Shown here piece by piece: positions 18,882 through 30,393 of a stretch of DNA of 64,000 nt. Position numbers and translations under genes: made by a program. Under the pieces are notes generated by a model. It did not search any database. It was not told where the DNA came from and saw nothing but the letters and a program-made list of their open reading frames with translations. The stretch spans positions 1,116,001 to 1,180,000 of the forward strand of contig MU839827.1 of assembly GCA_030411725.1 (NCBI GenBank), given 5' to 3'. Each line of letters opens with the position of its first letter. Position 1 is the stretch's first letter. This DNA comes from Echria macrotheca. Taxonomy: Eukaryota; Ascomycota; Sordariomycetes; Sordariales; Schizotheciaceae.

Positions 18882-20997
18882 TCACTGATTCCCCACGACA
18901 TACCTAGCCGTCGCAATCCTCATCCTCTTCCCCGTCCAAATAAACGGCACCGTGAGCAGCGCAAAAACCCCCATAATAACCGTAAAGCTCCCAAACGGGA
19001 CCAGAAACCCATCCTCGACCACCCACCTTGCGACCAGCGACGTCCACGAGAACGGCATCAGCCCGCGCGAGACCGAGACCATGACGAGACAATCGCTCGC
19101 GAGCTGCGCGTACGCGTCCACCAGATAACAAAACCACAGCGCCGCCACCTGCGCCAGCGCGAAGCTGACCATCGCATACCCAAACTCGAGCCCGATCCAC
19201 TGGTACGCACCGGGATACTGCGCGCAGAAGCCAAAGACTAATAGTCCTGCCGTCGCCACGGCAAGCGAAACTAACATAATAGGCACGCGGCTCTCGGGCT
19301 CGGCGTAGCCGTGGTCGTGCTTGTTCGCCAGCCGCCAGAGGCGCTGGTCCGCCAGGCCGGCCGTGTAGATCCCGCCGCAGACGACCCCTAACAAACCCCC
19401 AATGAATACCAGGCCCGAGTTGACGCCCGCCCACTCGTAGGGTTTTTTGTTTAGGATTTGCGGGCCGACGACGGAGATCACCGCGGCGCTGCCGACTAGT
19501 CCGCTGTACTGCAGTGTTACGATGGTCGTCACGGGGAGCCGGAGCGTCGCCCAGGGCTTGGTGAATTGGTAGAGGACGTTGCCGCGGTACATGCCGAAGA
19601 CTAACGAGCGGGCGAGGGTGTAGGGCGGATACTGCGGGGGGAGGACCGATGTGAGATTATCTGCGCCTGCGGCTGCTGCTGCTGGGGAGCGGGAGGAGGA
19701 CGAGCGGTGGTTGTTGTGCTTGCTGCTGCTGCTGGGGGGCGATGACTGGCGGCGGCGGCCGGCTGCTGCTGCTGCGGGCATGGGGGCTGTCGAGGCCACG
19801 TCCGAGGACGAATCGGCATCGTACCAGGTCAGGGAGGGGCCGGGAGGCGGGTGGTGGTGTATCGGGGGAGGCTCGGGCGTGGCGACGCCGGTGAGGCGGA
19901 AGCGGGACGGGAGCGTCATGCGCACTGTTGACGGGAGCGACAGGCTCAGGTAGGGCGCCGGCGTGCGCGGGAAGTAGCGGGACGCTCGCGGGAGCGTGCG
20001 CTGGATCGGCAGGTACAGCGCGTCGCGTTCGTAGATGGTCTCGGGGACGAGGACGATGGAAAGGAAAAGCGTGCAGCCCGAGAGGCCGGCGTGGAGCTTG
20101 AACAACGCGAGCCAGCCGAGGCGGACGGCCACGTAGCCGCCGGATATACCACCGATGATGAAGCCGCCGGCGAGGCAGGACGTGTACAGTGCCTGTGGTG
20201 GGTTGTCAGTGATAATTTTGGTTCTCCTCGTTTCTGGACTGGCCCACCATCTTCGTGCAGCGCTCATGGACGAAGAACATGTCGCCAATGGTAGCCAGCG
20301 CGACCGTCTCGGAAACCGAACTCCCGAGGCCCTGGAAGATGCGTATCGCGAGGGTCCGGGGGAAGCTCTGCTCGGACGTCCCGCAGGCGGACGCGATGAA
20401 CAGCATCAAGACCGAAAGCACCAGCACCGGCCGCCGCCCAAAGACGTTGGCTAGCGGCGCCCAAAAGATATTCCCCAACCCCAGCACGAGCACGTTGAAC
20501 TGAACCACCACCACACGGTCAGCATTTTCTGTGTTTTGCTTTTCTGTCTCTCTCGACAGACGATGACAAGAAAATATACCGAGACAAACTGGAAAAGCTG
20601 CTTCAGCGGCCTGGGATCGTCGGGACGATACGCCGGATTCCACACGGCCAGCGCCGGCGTGAGCGAGGCCGAGACGAAGCTGGCCACGAAGGCGTACAGA
20701 CAAAGAGTACCCAGACAGGCATACTTCCTCCAGGCAGCCCAGTTCAGGGGGTCGGCAGGGTCGGATGTCGGCACGGGGTGCTTGGCCACGCGATCGACGT
20801 ATCTCCCGTTGTGCTGCGTCGTGCCCGGCTCTGTTGAGACAGACACACAAAAGTCAGCATTAAGGAACTCTCTCCCTCTATCTCTCTCTCGGGGTGATTG
20901 GGACGTATACGTTACCTATGAGCCGCACAGTCCCCGGCGGAGTAGCTGCCTTGACGGCCTCCCGGGAGAGAGAGAAGGCATATTTCCAACCAGGCAT
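18882..20997 (-). CDS. MFS drug:H+ antiporter (DHA1, 12-TM type)
   Basis: Four exons on the minus strand, 20916-20997, 20580-20830, 20248-20499 and 18882-20192, give 631 residues. Introns are 20831-20915 (GTAACG, branch GCTGAC, CAACAG), 20500-20579 (GTATAT, TTCAG) and 20193-20247 (GTGGGC, branch ACTGAC, CACAG); all keep frame. The short first exon supplies the cytosolic start ending PPGTVRLIE, typical of these transporters. Motifs: NPLNW-like DPLNWAAWRK before TM1, GLGNIFWAPLANVFGRRPV (motif A region between TM2 and TM3), RIFQGLGSS, and GGFIIGGISGGYV in TM5. The central loop between TM6 and TM7 is enlarged by about 110 residues of Ala, Ser, His and Pro homopolymers encoded by CTG/GCT repeats. 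Probably a plasma-membrane exporter; substrate unknown. Confidence 0.82.
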
Positions 20998-22631
20998 CGC
21001 GCGAGACAAAACATTGCTCAGCTCTCCCCGGGGCTGACACTCTAAAAGTTAAATGTCTTCTAGGAGGCAAGCAAGCGAAAATATTATCAAGTCGTTCTTC
21101 TGCGGCTTTCACAGGCCAAAAACACCCTGACTCCCAAACTGGCCATGCATTAGGTACCTGGATCGGCGGGCATTGCTTCGGGGCTTGAGAAGAGCCCGCC
21201 CGCTTGCGCAGGCTTTCGGGCTCGGATTGCATCAAACATTCGTCCACAGTGTATATCTTGGTTCGACACGCTTTAGACAGCATGCCCAAGGTAGTAGGTA
21301 GGTAGGAATCAACACTCTGGCAAGCGATGCTGTCTCAAACCTTATGAGTTAACTGAACACTCTTGGATCACATCTACCCCAGTCCCAAAGACGGATGGAT
21401 AGCCTGTCGGAGACGGCTTCGCGGTCCGTGGCGTCCATGTGGTCTGATACACCAGGCTTCCATACCTACCTAGGCAGGCGCACAAGATAGACTCGGCCAC
21501 CTCGCCTGCTTTATCCTGATCGGATCTGCATGACGGCCGCCTAACGGGGTCATAGATACTCCTCTGCCCGGCTTACCTGCGGTGTCCGGGGTCTTAGTTC
21601 TAGCCATTAGCGGAGTCATTCGTCGGTCTGTTCATGCGGACCCCTTTTCCGTCCCCGTTTCCGTGGCCAAGCGGCGGAGCTACGTCCGCGGGCCGGCGGG
21701 AGACTATCGTTTATTTTGCCTCCCTTTTCTCACCGACAACAGGCTGCCCATGCCGGAGGAGAGTCATCGTTGCCGGGAATTACAATTACTCGGCCACGAT
21801 CATGATACCGCGTCTGTCGGATATGGCCCGCCGGTCTGCCTGGTCGGAAGAGACACCACCTCGAAAACCTTAATCCGTCACAAGCCCTCGCATTGTTGCG
21901 GTTGGCGGGCAAAAGATTGGCCTTGTGAGAAGCAAGGGGCAAAAAGCGACTCTAGACAAGAAATAAGCGCTTGCTGAATAAATATAGGGCAAAAAAGGCC
22001 GAGGCCGTCCGAACGTCCGAAGTTGTACATACCGTAATATCTCCAGATCTCACAGCCATTGTGTTTCTGGCGGAAAAACTCCTAGGCAGATCTGACAGCT
22101 GACAAAACAGTACATCTCAGCCCTACGGCTAGAGCACCCATCACAAGCCACGGAAAGCGCCCCAGGAAGCCGAGCGTACGGCTCTAAGCTTACACATAGC
22201 TGAATAAAACTAAGCTTTCGGTTGTAAGGCTCGAAATGCTTGGCAGCCGTTCGTGCCTGGTTGGTGGCGTGATGAGACCAAGGGGGCATTTGACTCGACA
22301 AGACGGGCCAGGCCGCTTGTTAAATCCCCGGGCCGCTTACTCAGCACCTTGCGCGGGTCGCCGACCAGGATTGTTTGGGGGTATTTAGAGGCACCGCTTT
22401 CTCCGCCGCGCCGGCGGAAGAAGCGGAGGACGCCATCCTGAGAGCCTCATGGGCGACTGGCCCGTTTCCCCAAAAACCCCCAGAGGGGCGCCTCTGCTCC
22501 GCCGGGGCGGCTTGCCCTCACTTGTGTTAGCTAACATTTTGCGTCTTTCAGCGTCGAGCGAGTCTGTCTTATTAGTGATCGATCGGTAAATCGCTCGGCA
22601 CTGTGGTGTTGTTGTTTTGGCGGAGCGAGAC
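20998..22631. other. Divergent promoter region (MFS transporter / Zn2Cys6 regulator)
   Basis: 1.63 kb between the transporter and the regulator, which point away from each other. Contains a TAGG tract at 21291-21306, scattered CGG triplets and AT-rich sequence near 21960-22040. No gene supported. Pairs of CGG/CCG half-sites are frequent but too common to assign as binding sites. Confidence 0.45.
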
Positions 22632-25503
22632 ATGTACGCCGTTGCCGTCGGCGAGCCAGCTTCCGCGTCCCCTGATGAAGAGCTGCCGCTGTCGCCCTCG
22701 GGTGGTCGGCGGCCCCCCTCGGCCGATGGAGATTCGGAGCGACGCCGCAAGATCCGCAAGGGCACGCGGAGCTGTTGGGAGTGCAAGCGCCGCAAGGTCA
22801 GGTGTACCTTTGCGTCGGATGCCGACCAGGTGTGCGACGGCTGCCGCCGCCGCGGCACCAAGTGTGTCGGCCAGGAGTTTCCCGAGGAGGCGTCGGGCCC
22901 GGCTGAGCGCAGTCGCCAGATGGGCGACAGGATTGTTCGCGTCGAGGGACTAGTCGAGCAGCTCGTAAAGACTGTGGGTGCCGGCCGCAGCAGCCTCCAT
23001 GATTCCATCGGCGCAGCAGCAGAAGGCTCCTCGCCCGTGGCCAGCTCACGCCCCAGCCCGCATCCAACCGCCCAGACGCCTTCGTCCACCGGTTCGGCCC
23101 CGAGACGAGGAGGACGCGTGGTAGCCCTCTCGCTGCCAGCAGAGCAGCCGCCAGAAGCCAGCAACTCTGCCGCCAGTGCGAGGCAGGGCTGGCAGGTGTC
23201 GACGAAACCGCACACGCTGTTCATCCCGACGCATGTCTCGCCGGCCAACGCTGCCCGGTACGAGGCCATCTCGGCAGCCCTCCGCGGAGCCTACCCCTCG
23301 CGTGGGGATCTCGACATCCTGAAGCGGTCGGAGCTCGGCAGTATGGTGTTCGCCAAGCACCTGGTCATGACCCCCTATCCCGTCCTCGAGAGGGAGGGCC
23401 TCATAGATCCCGGGAGGATGTTCGATCCGCCCAAGCCCGGATCCCATCCCGTCATTATCGCCCGCTGCATGCTGCGCATGGCCACCTTCCTGCAGTACTA
23501 CAACCCGGACCTCAGCCCGCATGCCAAGCACCTCTCCCGCAAGCCGCTCGAGCTCACCCAGACGCTGGCCGATGCTGTCATACGCCTTGTCACGACGAAT
23601 GACGAGTTTCTCGGCACCATCGAAGGCCTCGACTGTGTGATGCTCGAGGGCATCTACCAGGGCAACTGCGGTAACCTCCGGCGGGCATGGCTTGCCGTGC
23701 GGCGAGCCATGGTGGTGGCTCAATTGATGGGCATCCACCGGAACTGCCAACATCGGCCGCTCAAGTCGATCGACCCCGACACCGTCGCCTACCCCTATTA
23801 TATCTGGTCCCGCATCGTTTTTACCGATCGTGTGCTCTCCATGATGTTGGGTCTTCCCCAGGTACGTGTCAGATCGAATTGCGATGTTGTTCCCTTCTTT
23901 GGTCGGATTCGGGCTGTCTCGGGAGCGCAGAGCTCCTGTGAACCAGAGCCATGGGTCGTCCCCCCCCCCCCTAAAGAGGCAAATAACTAATCCAATTCAC
24001 CCCATAGGGCTCGCTCGACTACAACATCGCTTCGCCCGCTGCCTTGGCCGATGACACCCCACTGGTAAGTGTCAGATTGGGTTGTGATATTGTTCCCTTC
24101 TTTGGTCGTAATTGAGCTGTCTCGGGGATACAGAGCTCCTGGAGCTGAGACACGGGTCGCTTTTCCCCCCAAAAGGGGCAAGTAGCTAATCCAATCCACC
24201 ACAGGGTCGACTGGAGCGCATGCACTCGCTCATCTCTTCCAAGATCCTTGAGCGCAACGAGGCCGGTCTCATTGACGACTACGCCACGACCGAGGCCATC
24301 GACCTGAAGCTACAGGAGGCAGCCCAGCAGCTGCCGGCCAAGTGGTGGCTAGCCCCGAACTTGTCGGAGATTGGCGCCAATCTGGAGGGTCAGTTCTGGG
24401 GGACGCTGAAGCTCCTGGCCCAACTGTTTCACTACCACCTGCTGAACTACCTCCACCTGCCATACATGCTCCGCTCCACGCAGGGCGAGAAGGAAATGGC
24501 GCACAAGTACGAATATAGCAAGGTCACGTGCGTCACGGCGGCGAGGGAGATGCTCATCCGCTTCATCGTCTTCCGGACGCACAACCGCGTGGCCTACTGC
24601 GGCCGGACCGTCGACTTTTACGCCCTCATGGCCGCCATGACGCTCCTCGTCGCCCACTTGGACGGACACCGGCAGCCCAAGGGCAACAACACGCTCGCGC
24701 ACCAGCGCCTCGCCGACCGGGCCATGATGGAGGACGTGCTGGAGAATATCGAGTCTGTGAAGAAACACAGCGGCGACAAGCTGAGCGAGAAGAGTGAGCG
24801 GCTGCTGCGCCGGCTGCTCGAGATCGAAGCCGAGGCCGCCGAGGGGCGCCGGAGCTACCAGACAACCCGGCTCCAAGACAATCCCGATGCGGGGCTGTCA
24901 GGACAGGCCAACGACGAGAAGGTGCTGCGGATTCCCGTCCCGTACTTTGGGACCGTGACCATCGCTCCGGACGGCGTCATGTGCGAGGCCTCGAGCCACC
25001 AGGTGCAGGTGCGCGCGCCCCGGCATACGGTTCGCATCCAGAATCCCGACGGGGGGTGCTGCGAGGTGGATGATCCCGACACGTTCGGTGTGCTCCGGGA
25101 GGACAGCTGCGGGACCGGCACCGTCTTCCCGCCCGTGTCTGTGGATCACGAGGCCGAGATGGCCGACGGCGAGCTGCCGCCCATGGTGCAGAACCAGTCT
25201 CTCCCCCCGCGGGAACAGCAGCAGCACTCTCCGCCGCCCCGGTATCCACAGCAGGACACCACGGTGCTGCCCGCCTCGCAGCCGGAGCACTTTGCGCCGA
25301 ATTTCCCCGAGGCCGTGACAGAGGCCATGCACCAGTACGACTACCCGGGCCTGACGGCGGGCGCCGACGATTGGACGTTCCAGGGCGTGGATTTGACCTT
25401 TTTTGATACCCTGATGCGGGGCGCGAACACGATGGACGTGACGGGGGACGGAGAAGGGGGGGACTGGGGAGGACAGCAGCAGGAATGGAGACAGTGTGAA
25501 TGA
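22632..25503 (+). CDS. Zn2Cys6 fungal transcription factor
   Basis: Exons 22632-23861, 24008-24064 and 24205-25503 give 861 residues. Both introns are phase 0 (146 and 140 bp) with donors GTACGT and GTAAGT and acceptors CATAG and CACAG. The start is ATG 22632; the frame continues upstream only through a TTG. The binuclear cluster uses Cys48, 51, 58, 68, 71 and 78 (CX2CX6CX9CX2CX6C), followed by a basic linker and a short helix (DRIVRVEGLVEQLVKTV) that could dimerise. The middle region (about 240-560) is the fungal-specific regulatory domain, with the conserved RIVFTDRVLSMMLGLPQ-GSLDYN junction reconstructed by splicing and GRLERMHSLISSKILERN after it. The C-terminal 200 residues are acidic and Gln/Pro-rich, a likely activation region. 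Target genes unknown; the divergent transporter is a candidate. Confidence 0.87.
23862..24007 (+). repeat. Intron 1 of the Zn2Cys6 gene, homologous to intron 2
   Basis: 146-nt spliceosomal intron. It shares ordered blocks with intron 2: GTGTCAGAT after the donor, a 19-nt identical block at 23887-23905, GCTGTCTCGGG, CAGAGCTCCTG and a branch-acceptor end TAACTAATCCAATTCACC. The flanking exons are not similar. Confidence 0.85.
24065..24204 (+). repeat. Intron 2 of the Zn2Cys6 gene, homologous to intron 1
   Basis: 140-nt spliceosomal intron with donor GTAAGT and acceptor CCACAG. The identical 19-nt block lies at 24090-24108 and the TAGCTAATCCAATCCACC end parallels that of intron 1. Both are two to three times longer than most other introns in the window. 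Confidence 0.85.
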
Positions 25504-26467
25504 TGAATTATGAACTCGATACGTACCTGTACCTTTTGTAAAGAAAAGACAGATTTTGTCCGGAGGAGGATGTCTATGTTTGCATATATATACCAGGGTG
25601 GTAGATCTTCTCTCATCTCATCCGTCAGGAATTATTGGGGAGTTTGAAGAATAGGAGTAAAATACATACCTATCGTCTCTCAGGAGAAAACAGAGACAAA
25701 GCACTGCTGCGGGGGGTAGAGAGGCTTTTGAGAAAGGGAGTCGACAGCAAGGGGGAGGTGGTGACTAAGGCAGGTATATTTTCTTTGTCAGACGGATCGA
25801 AGACGGGCGGTTTTTGCCTCAGCCAGAAATGACGCCAAGAGGCTCGATGAAGTAAACGTATGCTGACCGATAATCGGATATAATGCACAATCTTCTCCAG
25901 GCTACCTCGATTCAGGGTGGGTTGTTACTAAGACACAGGCTGGAGGCTTGAGTCCCGCGTCTCGGCGCCTGCTGTGGGCGTCTCTCCACATCTGCGCCTG
26001 TTCTGTTCTGTCCGTGTGGCACCGGAGTTTCGGAGTGAGAGGCGACGAAGAGTAGTTGCGCTGGGATTAGGTAGATGATTGTCAAGGTGGGGAGTTGTTG
26101 AAATTTTCTCAATCAGGCAAAGATGGAAGCCACGCAAGGGTCACCGAGCAGAGAGACATGGAACATCGGCAGAGAGTCGGACACGGTTGGAGGGGGAAGA
26201 TTTGTATCATTTCTTATTACATGCCGACAAAAAAAAAAAAACGAGAAATCATAAATGCCTCGCGGCATCTTTGTCCGTCCAAATGCACAGTCTCGCCGCC
26301 GAACCCCCCGATTAGGTAGTTTCCATCATCAGATGGCCTCAACTCCAAAACGCCAATCGCTCTCCTGCTATCGTGATACTAACGCCAGCCATGCATATGA
26401 CCATTCCCCCTCTTTCTATGTCATTACCAGTCTATCCCAGCCATTAAAAGAAAGAGACATCAGAAAG
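25504..26467. other. Convergent intergenic region (Zn2Cys6 regulator / DHA2 pump)
   Basis: 0.96 kb of 3' flanks with an A12 tract at about 26229-26241. No gene supported on either strand. Confidence 0.5.
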
Positions 26468-28251
26468 CTAGACAGCTCCAGCAGAAGCCACCGCCTCCTG
26501 GTTCAACCTCTTCCACGAAGCCGCCAGACTGACCACAAACGCGGCGCCCACTCCCGCGACAGCGATGATGAAAGTCGTCTTGAGGCCCTCCATGTATGCC
26601 ACCAAAATGCCGGGTATTTGCTCGGCCGGGAAGACAGAGCGGATCTGGGTAGCGCCGGTGCCGACGATGGCGAGGGGGTCGACACCTTCGGGTATGTTGG
26701 CGAGCAGCTTGTTGATGAAGGCGGACTGTGCAGCCGACACCAGGAAAGCGCCACCGATGGTTTGGAAGACTGTTTGTTTCGTATTAGCCACTGCGTTGCA
26801 ACTGACATCAAGGGAGGGTACTTACACAAAATGATGGCCGTGATAGACGACATATCCTCAGGCGCAGACGAGGCCTGCCCAACGATGATAGGCACCTGGA
26901 AGGCAAAGCCCCAAGCCAGTCCACCCAGGATCTGGTAGCCGATCCACTTGCCCGATCCCGTGCCGATATCCAGCGTATAAAGCAGGCCGGCTGAGATGGT
27001 CGCCACGGCAGCTCCAACGACCATGATGAGCGTTGCCAAGCCGGTCTTGGAGATGACAGCCCCGGATGCGATCGTCGCGACCGTAACCGCCAGAATCAGC
27101 GGGAGGTTGCGCACGCCCGATTCAGTCGGCGACGTGTCGTCGATGCTCTGGAAGTAGATGGGCAGGTAGTAGACGATGATGAAATACGTGCCAGCGAGGA
27201 AAAACGTGTACAGCGAGCTGACCCAGACGGCGCGCTGGCGGAACAGCCGCGGGACGATCATGGACCGCTCGCCGTTGTAAAACTCCCAGAGGCCAAAGAC
27301 GACAAATATCAAGACAAAGCCGACGATCAGCCCGATCACGGTCGCCGAGTTCCACGCCTTGGTGACGCCGGCATACTGGAGCGCCAGGATGTACGAGATG
27401 GCGCCGCCCATCACCAGGACAGTGCCGACGGGGTCCATCTGCAGCAGCTTCTCGCGCAGCGGCGCCTCGATGGGCTTTGCCGCGCTGGGCGCCGAGAAGA
27501 AGATGAAAATAATGGCAGCCGACAGACCGCCGATGGGCAGGTTGATGTAGAACGACCAGCGCCAGGTAACATGGTCGGCAAACGCGCCGCCGATCAGCGG
27601 GCCGACGACCGAGGCAATCCCGTACGAGGCACCGATAATGCCCGTGAACGTCGGCCGCTGCGCCGGCGCCGCCGAGAAGCCGATAATCGTGTACGCGCCG
27701 GACCCGATGCCCGCCGCTCCCACACCGGCAATCGCACGGCCGACGATCAGCGTGATGGAATTGGGCGCGACGCCGCAGATCAGACTGCCGACCTCGAAGA
27801 TGAGGATGGCAATGATGAAGCTGATCTTGAGCGGGAAGTACTTGTAGATCTTGCCCCACGTGCTCTGGAAGCCGCCGACCGTCATGAAGAATGCCGAACC
27901 GTACCAGGCTACCTCGGCGAGTCCGTGGAATTCGTCTGTGATCTTGGGGATGGCCGTGGCCACGATGGTCATGTCGAGGGCAACCAGGAAGATGCTCAGC
28001 ACCAGGGCCACGACGATGAACGTCAGCTTGATGCCCTTGGGGTACTCCGTGGTATCGTCATTGCTCGGGACTGCTGGTTCCTCCTTGGTGCTCCTGACAC
28101 TGCTCCGTTCGATGTCCGACTTCTCTCCGGCCTCGATCGCCGACGCGGCATAGGTCGAGGTGCCGCTCAGATAGGCGCTGTTGCGCTCGGTGCCGGGGAC
28201 CGGGGTAGCCCGGCCGCCGGTGGCCTCGAAGGGCGTCTGTAATGAAGACAT
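26468..28251 (-). CDS. MFS multidrug efflux pump (DHA2, 14-TM type)
   Basis: Exons 26826-28251 and 26468-26769 give 575 residues; the 56-bp intron (26770-26825) has donor GTAAGT, branch GCTAAT and acceptor AACAG, joining ITAIIL to FFQTIGGAF. Chosen ATG 28251 starts a 70-residue cytosolic tail; the frame extends upstream with a low-quality leader. TM1 contains LVALDMTIVATAIPKITDEF (the DHA2 motif D1), then YGSAFFMTVGGFQSTWGKIYKYFPLK (motif A region), GRAIAGVGAAGIGSG and GPLIGGAFADHVTWRWSFYINLPIGG (motif C), all typical of fungal toxin and drug exporters. The C-terminal ends with a last TM and a basic tail. Convergent with the regulator gene. Substrate unknown. Confidence 0.9.
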
Positions 28252-30393
28252 GGCCCAGCTGGGAATCCGCGGATATCTTTGTTGACTGCAGGTGGTGAGG
28301 CAGCTGAGGCTGGAATGTTGGGATGAGGTGTAGCAAGACAACAAGACATGACGAAATGAGAAGCCACGGCCTGCCAGATTATATACAAAAGTTGATCGTG
28401 GTTCCCCAGGGTATGAGAATGCCCCTGCCTAGGGACAAAGCCGGCGCCATGTCTTGCTGCGGCTCGGAGACAAGGAGTCAGACGCCGGTGCTTGTCCAGG
28501 CGTTCGCCGGGGACATAAGGCTGGGGGGTGCGCCGGGCCATGGCCAGACTCGGCGTGTTAGGTAGGCCGGAGCCCGCAAACACGCATACAATACAAACAA
28601 GGTTAACTTACCGCTCAGATCTGGCATTGGTAAGCGTCAACCATATCTCCGGGAAGGGGGGGTGTCAGCCTAGTGACCACCCGTTATGTTGCAGCCGTGC
28701 CTTGGGCGTGTCAAGCAGGAGAGCCTCCCGGACTTAACCGCCGATCGTGGCCGGAGAAAAGAGCGGATAACCCCCGTGGCCAGCTCGGACAGATAACCGT
28801 CCCTGATGACAAAACAGGGGCCACGGCATCTTCCAGTCCAGACTCCCGACGACCCAATCGGTAGCCTCGTCCACTGACGCAAGCGTCTGGACACGAACCG
28901 CCAGGCGCAATCTTGATAATGAGACGGGCTCGAGAATGTGTCCGGTTGGGCGTCGAACCAAGCATTCGCCCATCGCACTGACAAACTGTCCGTCGATACC
29001 ACTTGGCATGACTCAATGGAATTAATTCACTCAGCGCCAAAACACCAAGAAAATAATGAGGTCTGAGTAAAAAACTTTCCGAACGTCAAAACGATGCACT
29101 GCACCGGTTTTTTCTCGCCGTTTGACACTAACCCCGGCTGATTTGCATCTGTTCAAAAGTGAATCATCCCTTGGCCGACACCGCAATAAGTCTTTTTCTC
29201 GGGCGATGGTGGCTGTGTGCATTTTGTTCCAGAAGCTGAGAATACGCGTTCTCCGGGATTGACCGCTCTTCCTCGCCGAGAGCAGGGAGTATGACGGTAA
29301 CACAAAGAAATGAAGACCAAAAAGTGGTGTCCTCTTTCGATGTTCCATTGCGATGATGCACCCGGCAAATTCTCATTTTCAATCAGCCTCTCTGCGAAGC
29401 ATAACGCTTCGCATGGCGTGCGATTGCGCCTCTGCGGGATCCGGAGACATGAGATTTCCGAGGGGTGTTTTGGAGTCCTGAGGCATCAAATGCAGGCCAG
29501 CGTCTCTCTCTTCCTTATCCCCATTTACCGTATAGAGCTTGTTGGGCAGCAAAGGCTCTCACGCATAACACCCGGTAAAGAGAAGGAAAGGAATTTTAGT
29601 GCTTACCTCTCCGGCGGGACGACCACTATGACGCACACCAGATTTATCTCCACTTTACCGCCATCGCGAATCCCGTGAACAAAGTTCCTACTGACCGGAC
29701 AAGTTGAGAGATAGTTAGGTGCGAAAATGTCTCCGTATGTATACACCTTGGGGGTTTAGCTTATTACACCACGGAGCAATCGACGGCCCATACCTCTCCA
29801 ACCCCCATCCCACTCCATCCCACACTCAACAGGTAGTCTAGATTGATATGTCAGCTTTGCACACGTCACGTAGTGGTAAACTGGATGCCTCATCAAGGCA
29901 TTTCTCCGTCTAGATGTGCTTGGCTCGCCTGTGTTATGGTTTCGTCCGGCTCCAGTGGGGAAGTCAACGTTGCGGCACAAGGCTGAGACCCGAACACCGA
30001 CCTCAGCCTATGCAACACATCATCGCGCAAGGCCATTACGAGTCATAGGAAAAATACGCGGTGGTGAAATCTTCATGCTTGCAACGGATCACACTAAGAT
30101 TGCCAGTGACCGCCATGGTATACCTGCAAAGCGGCTAGGAGCGATGCTCTCTGATGAGAACCACCCGGTCCTCAACGCCGTCTTCTGAGATGGGATGCAA
30201 TCCATGGAGAACACACTTGGTGTCCGACAAGACGGGCGAGTGAGGACTAGTGACAAGCAAATCACGGATCGCATGGATATCCGACAGCAAAAACGCCAAA
30301 TGCGAGCGCCCACTCTGGTTGAGTGAGGACAAGATGGTTTCGGCTCCGCTCTGACACATGCCGCATCTATTGACCACTCTATTGCACGCTAAA
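28252..30393. other. Long intergenic region
   Basis: 2.1 kb between the start of the efflux pump and the 3' end of the PheRS beta gene. Numerous frames of 60-140 codons exist in all directions, none with a recognisable domain, signal peptide or plausible splice partner. Nothing else stands out; it probably includes the pump promoter. Confidence 0.4.

Noticed and set aside
22385..23269. 294-codon minus-strand frame
   Set aside because: Antisense to the Zn2Cys6 DNA-binding region, low complexity.
27122..28242. Long frames in other phases over the DHA2 pump
   Set aside because: Shadow frames; only the minus-strand frame gives MFS motifs and proper splicing.
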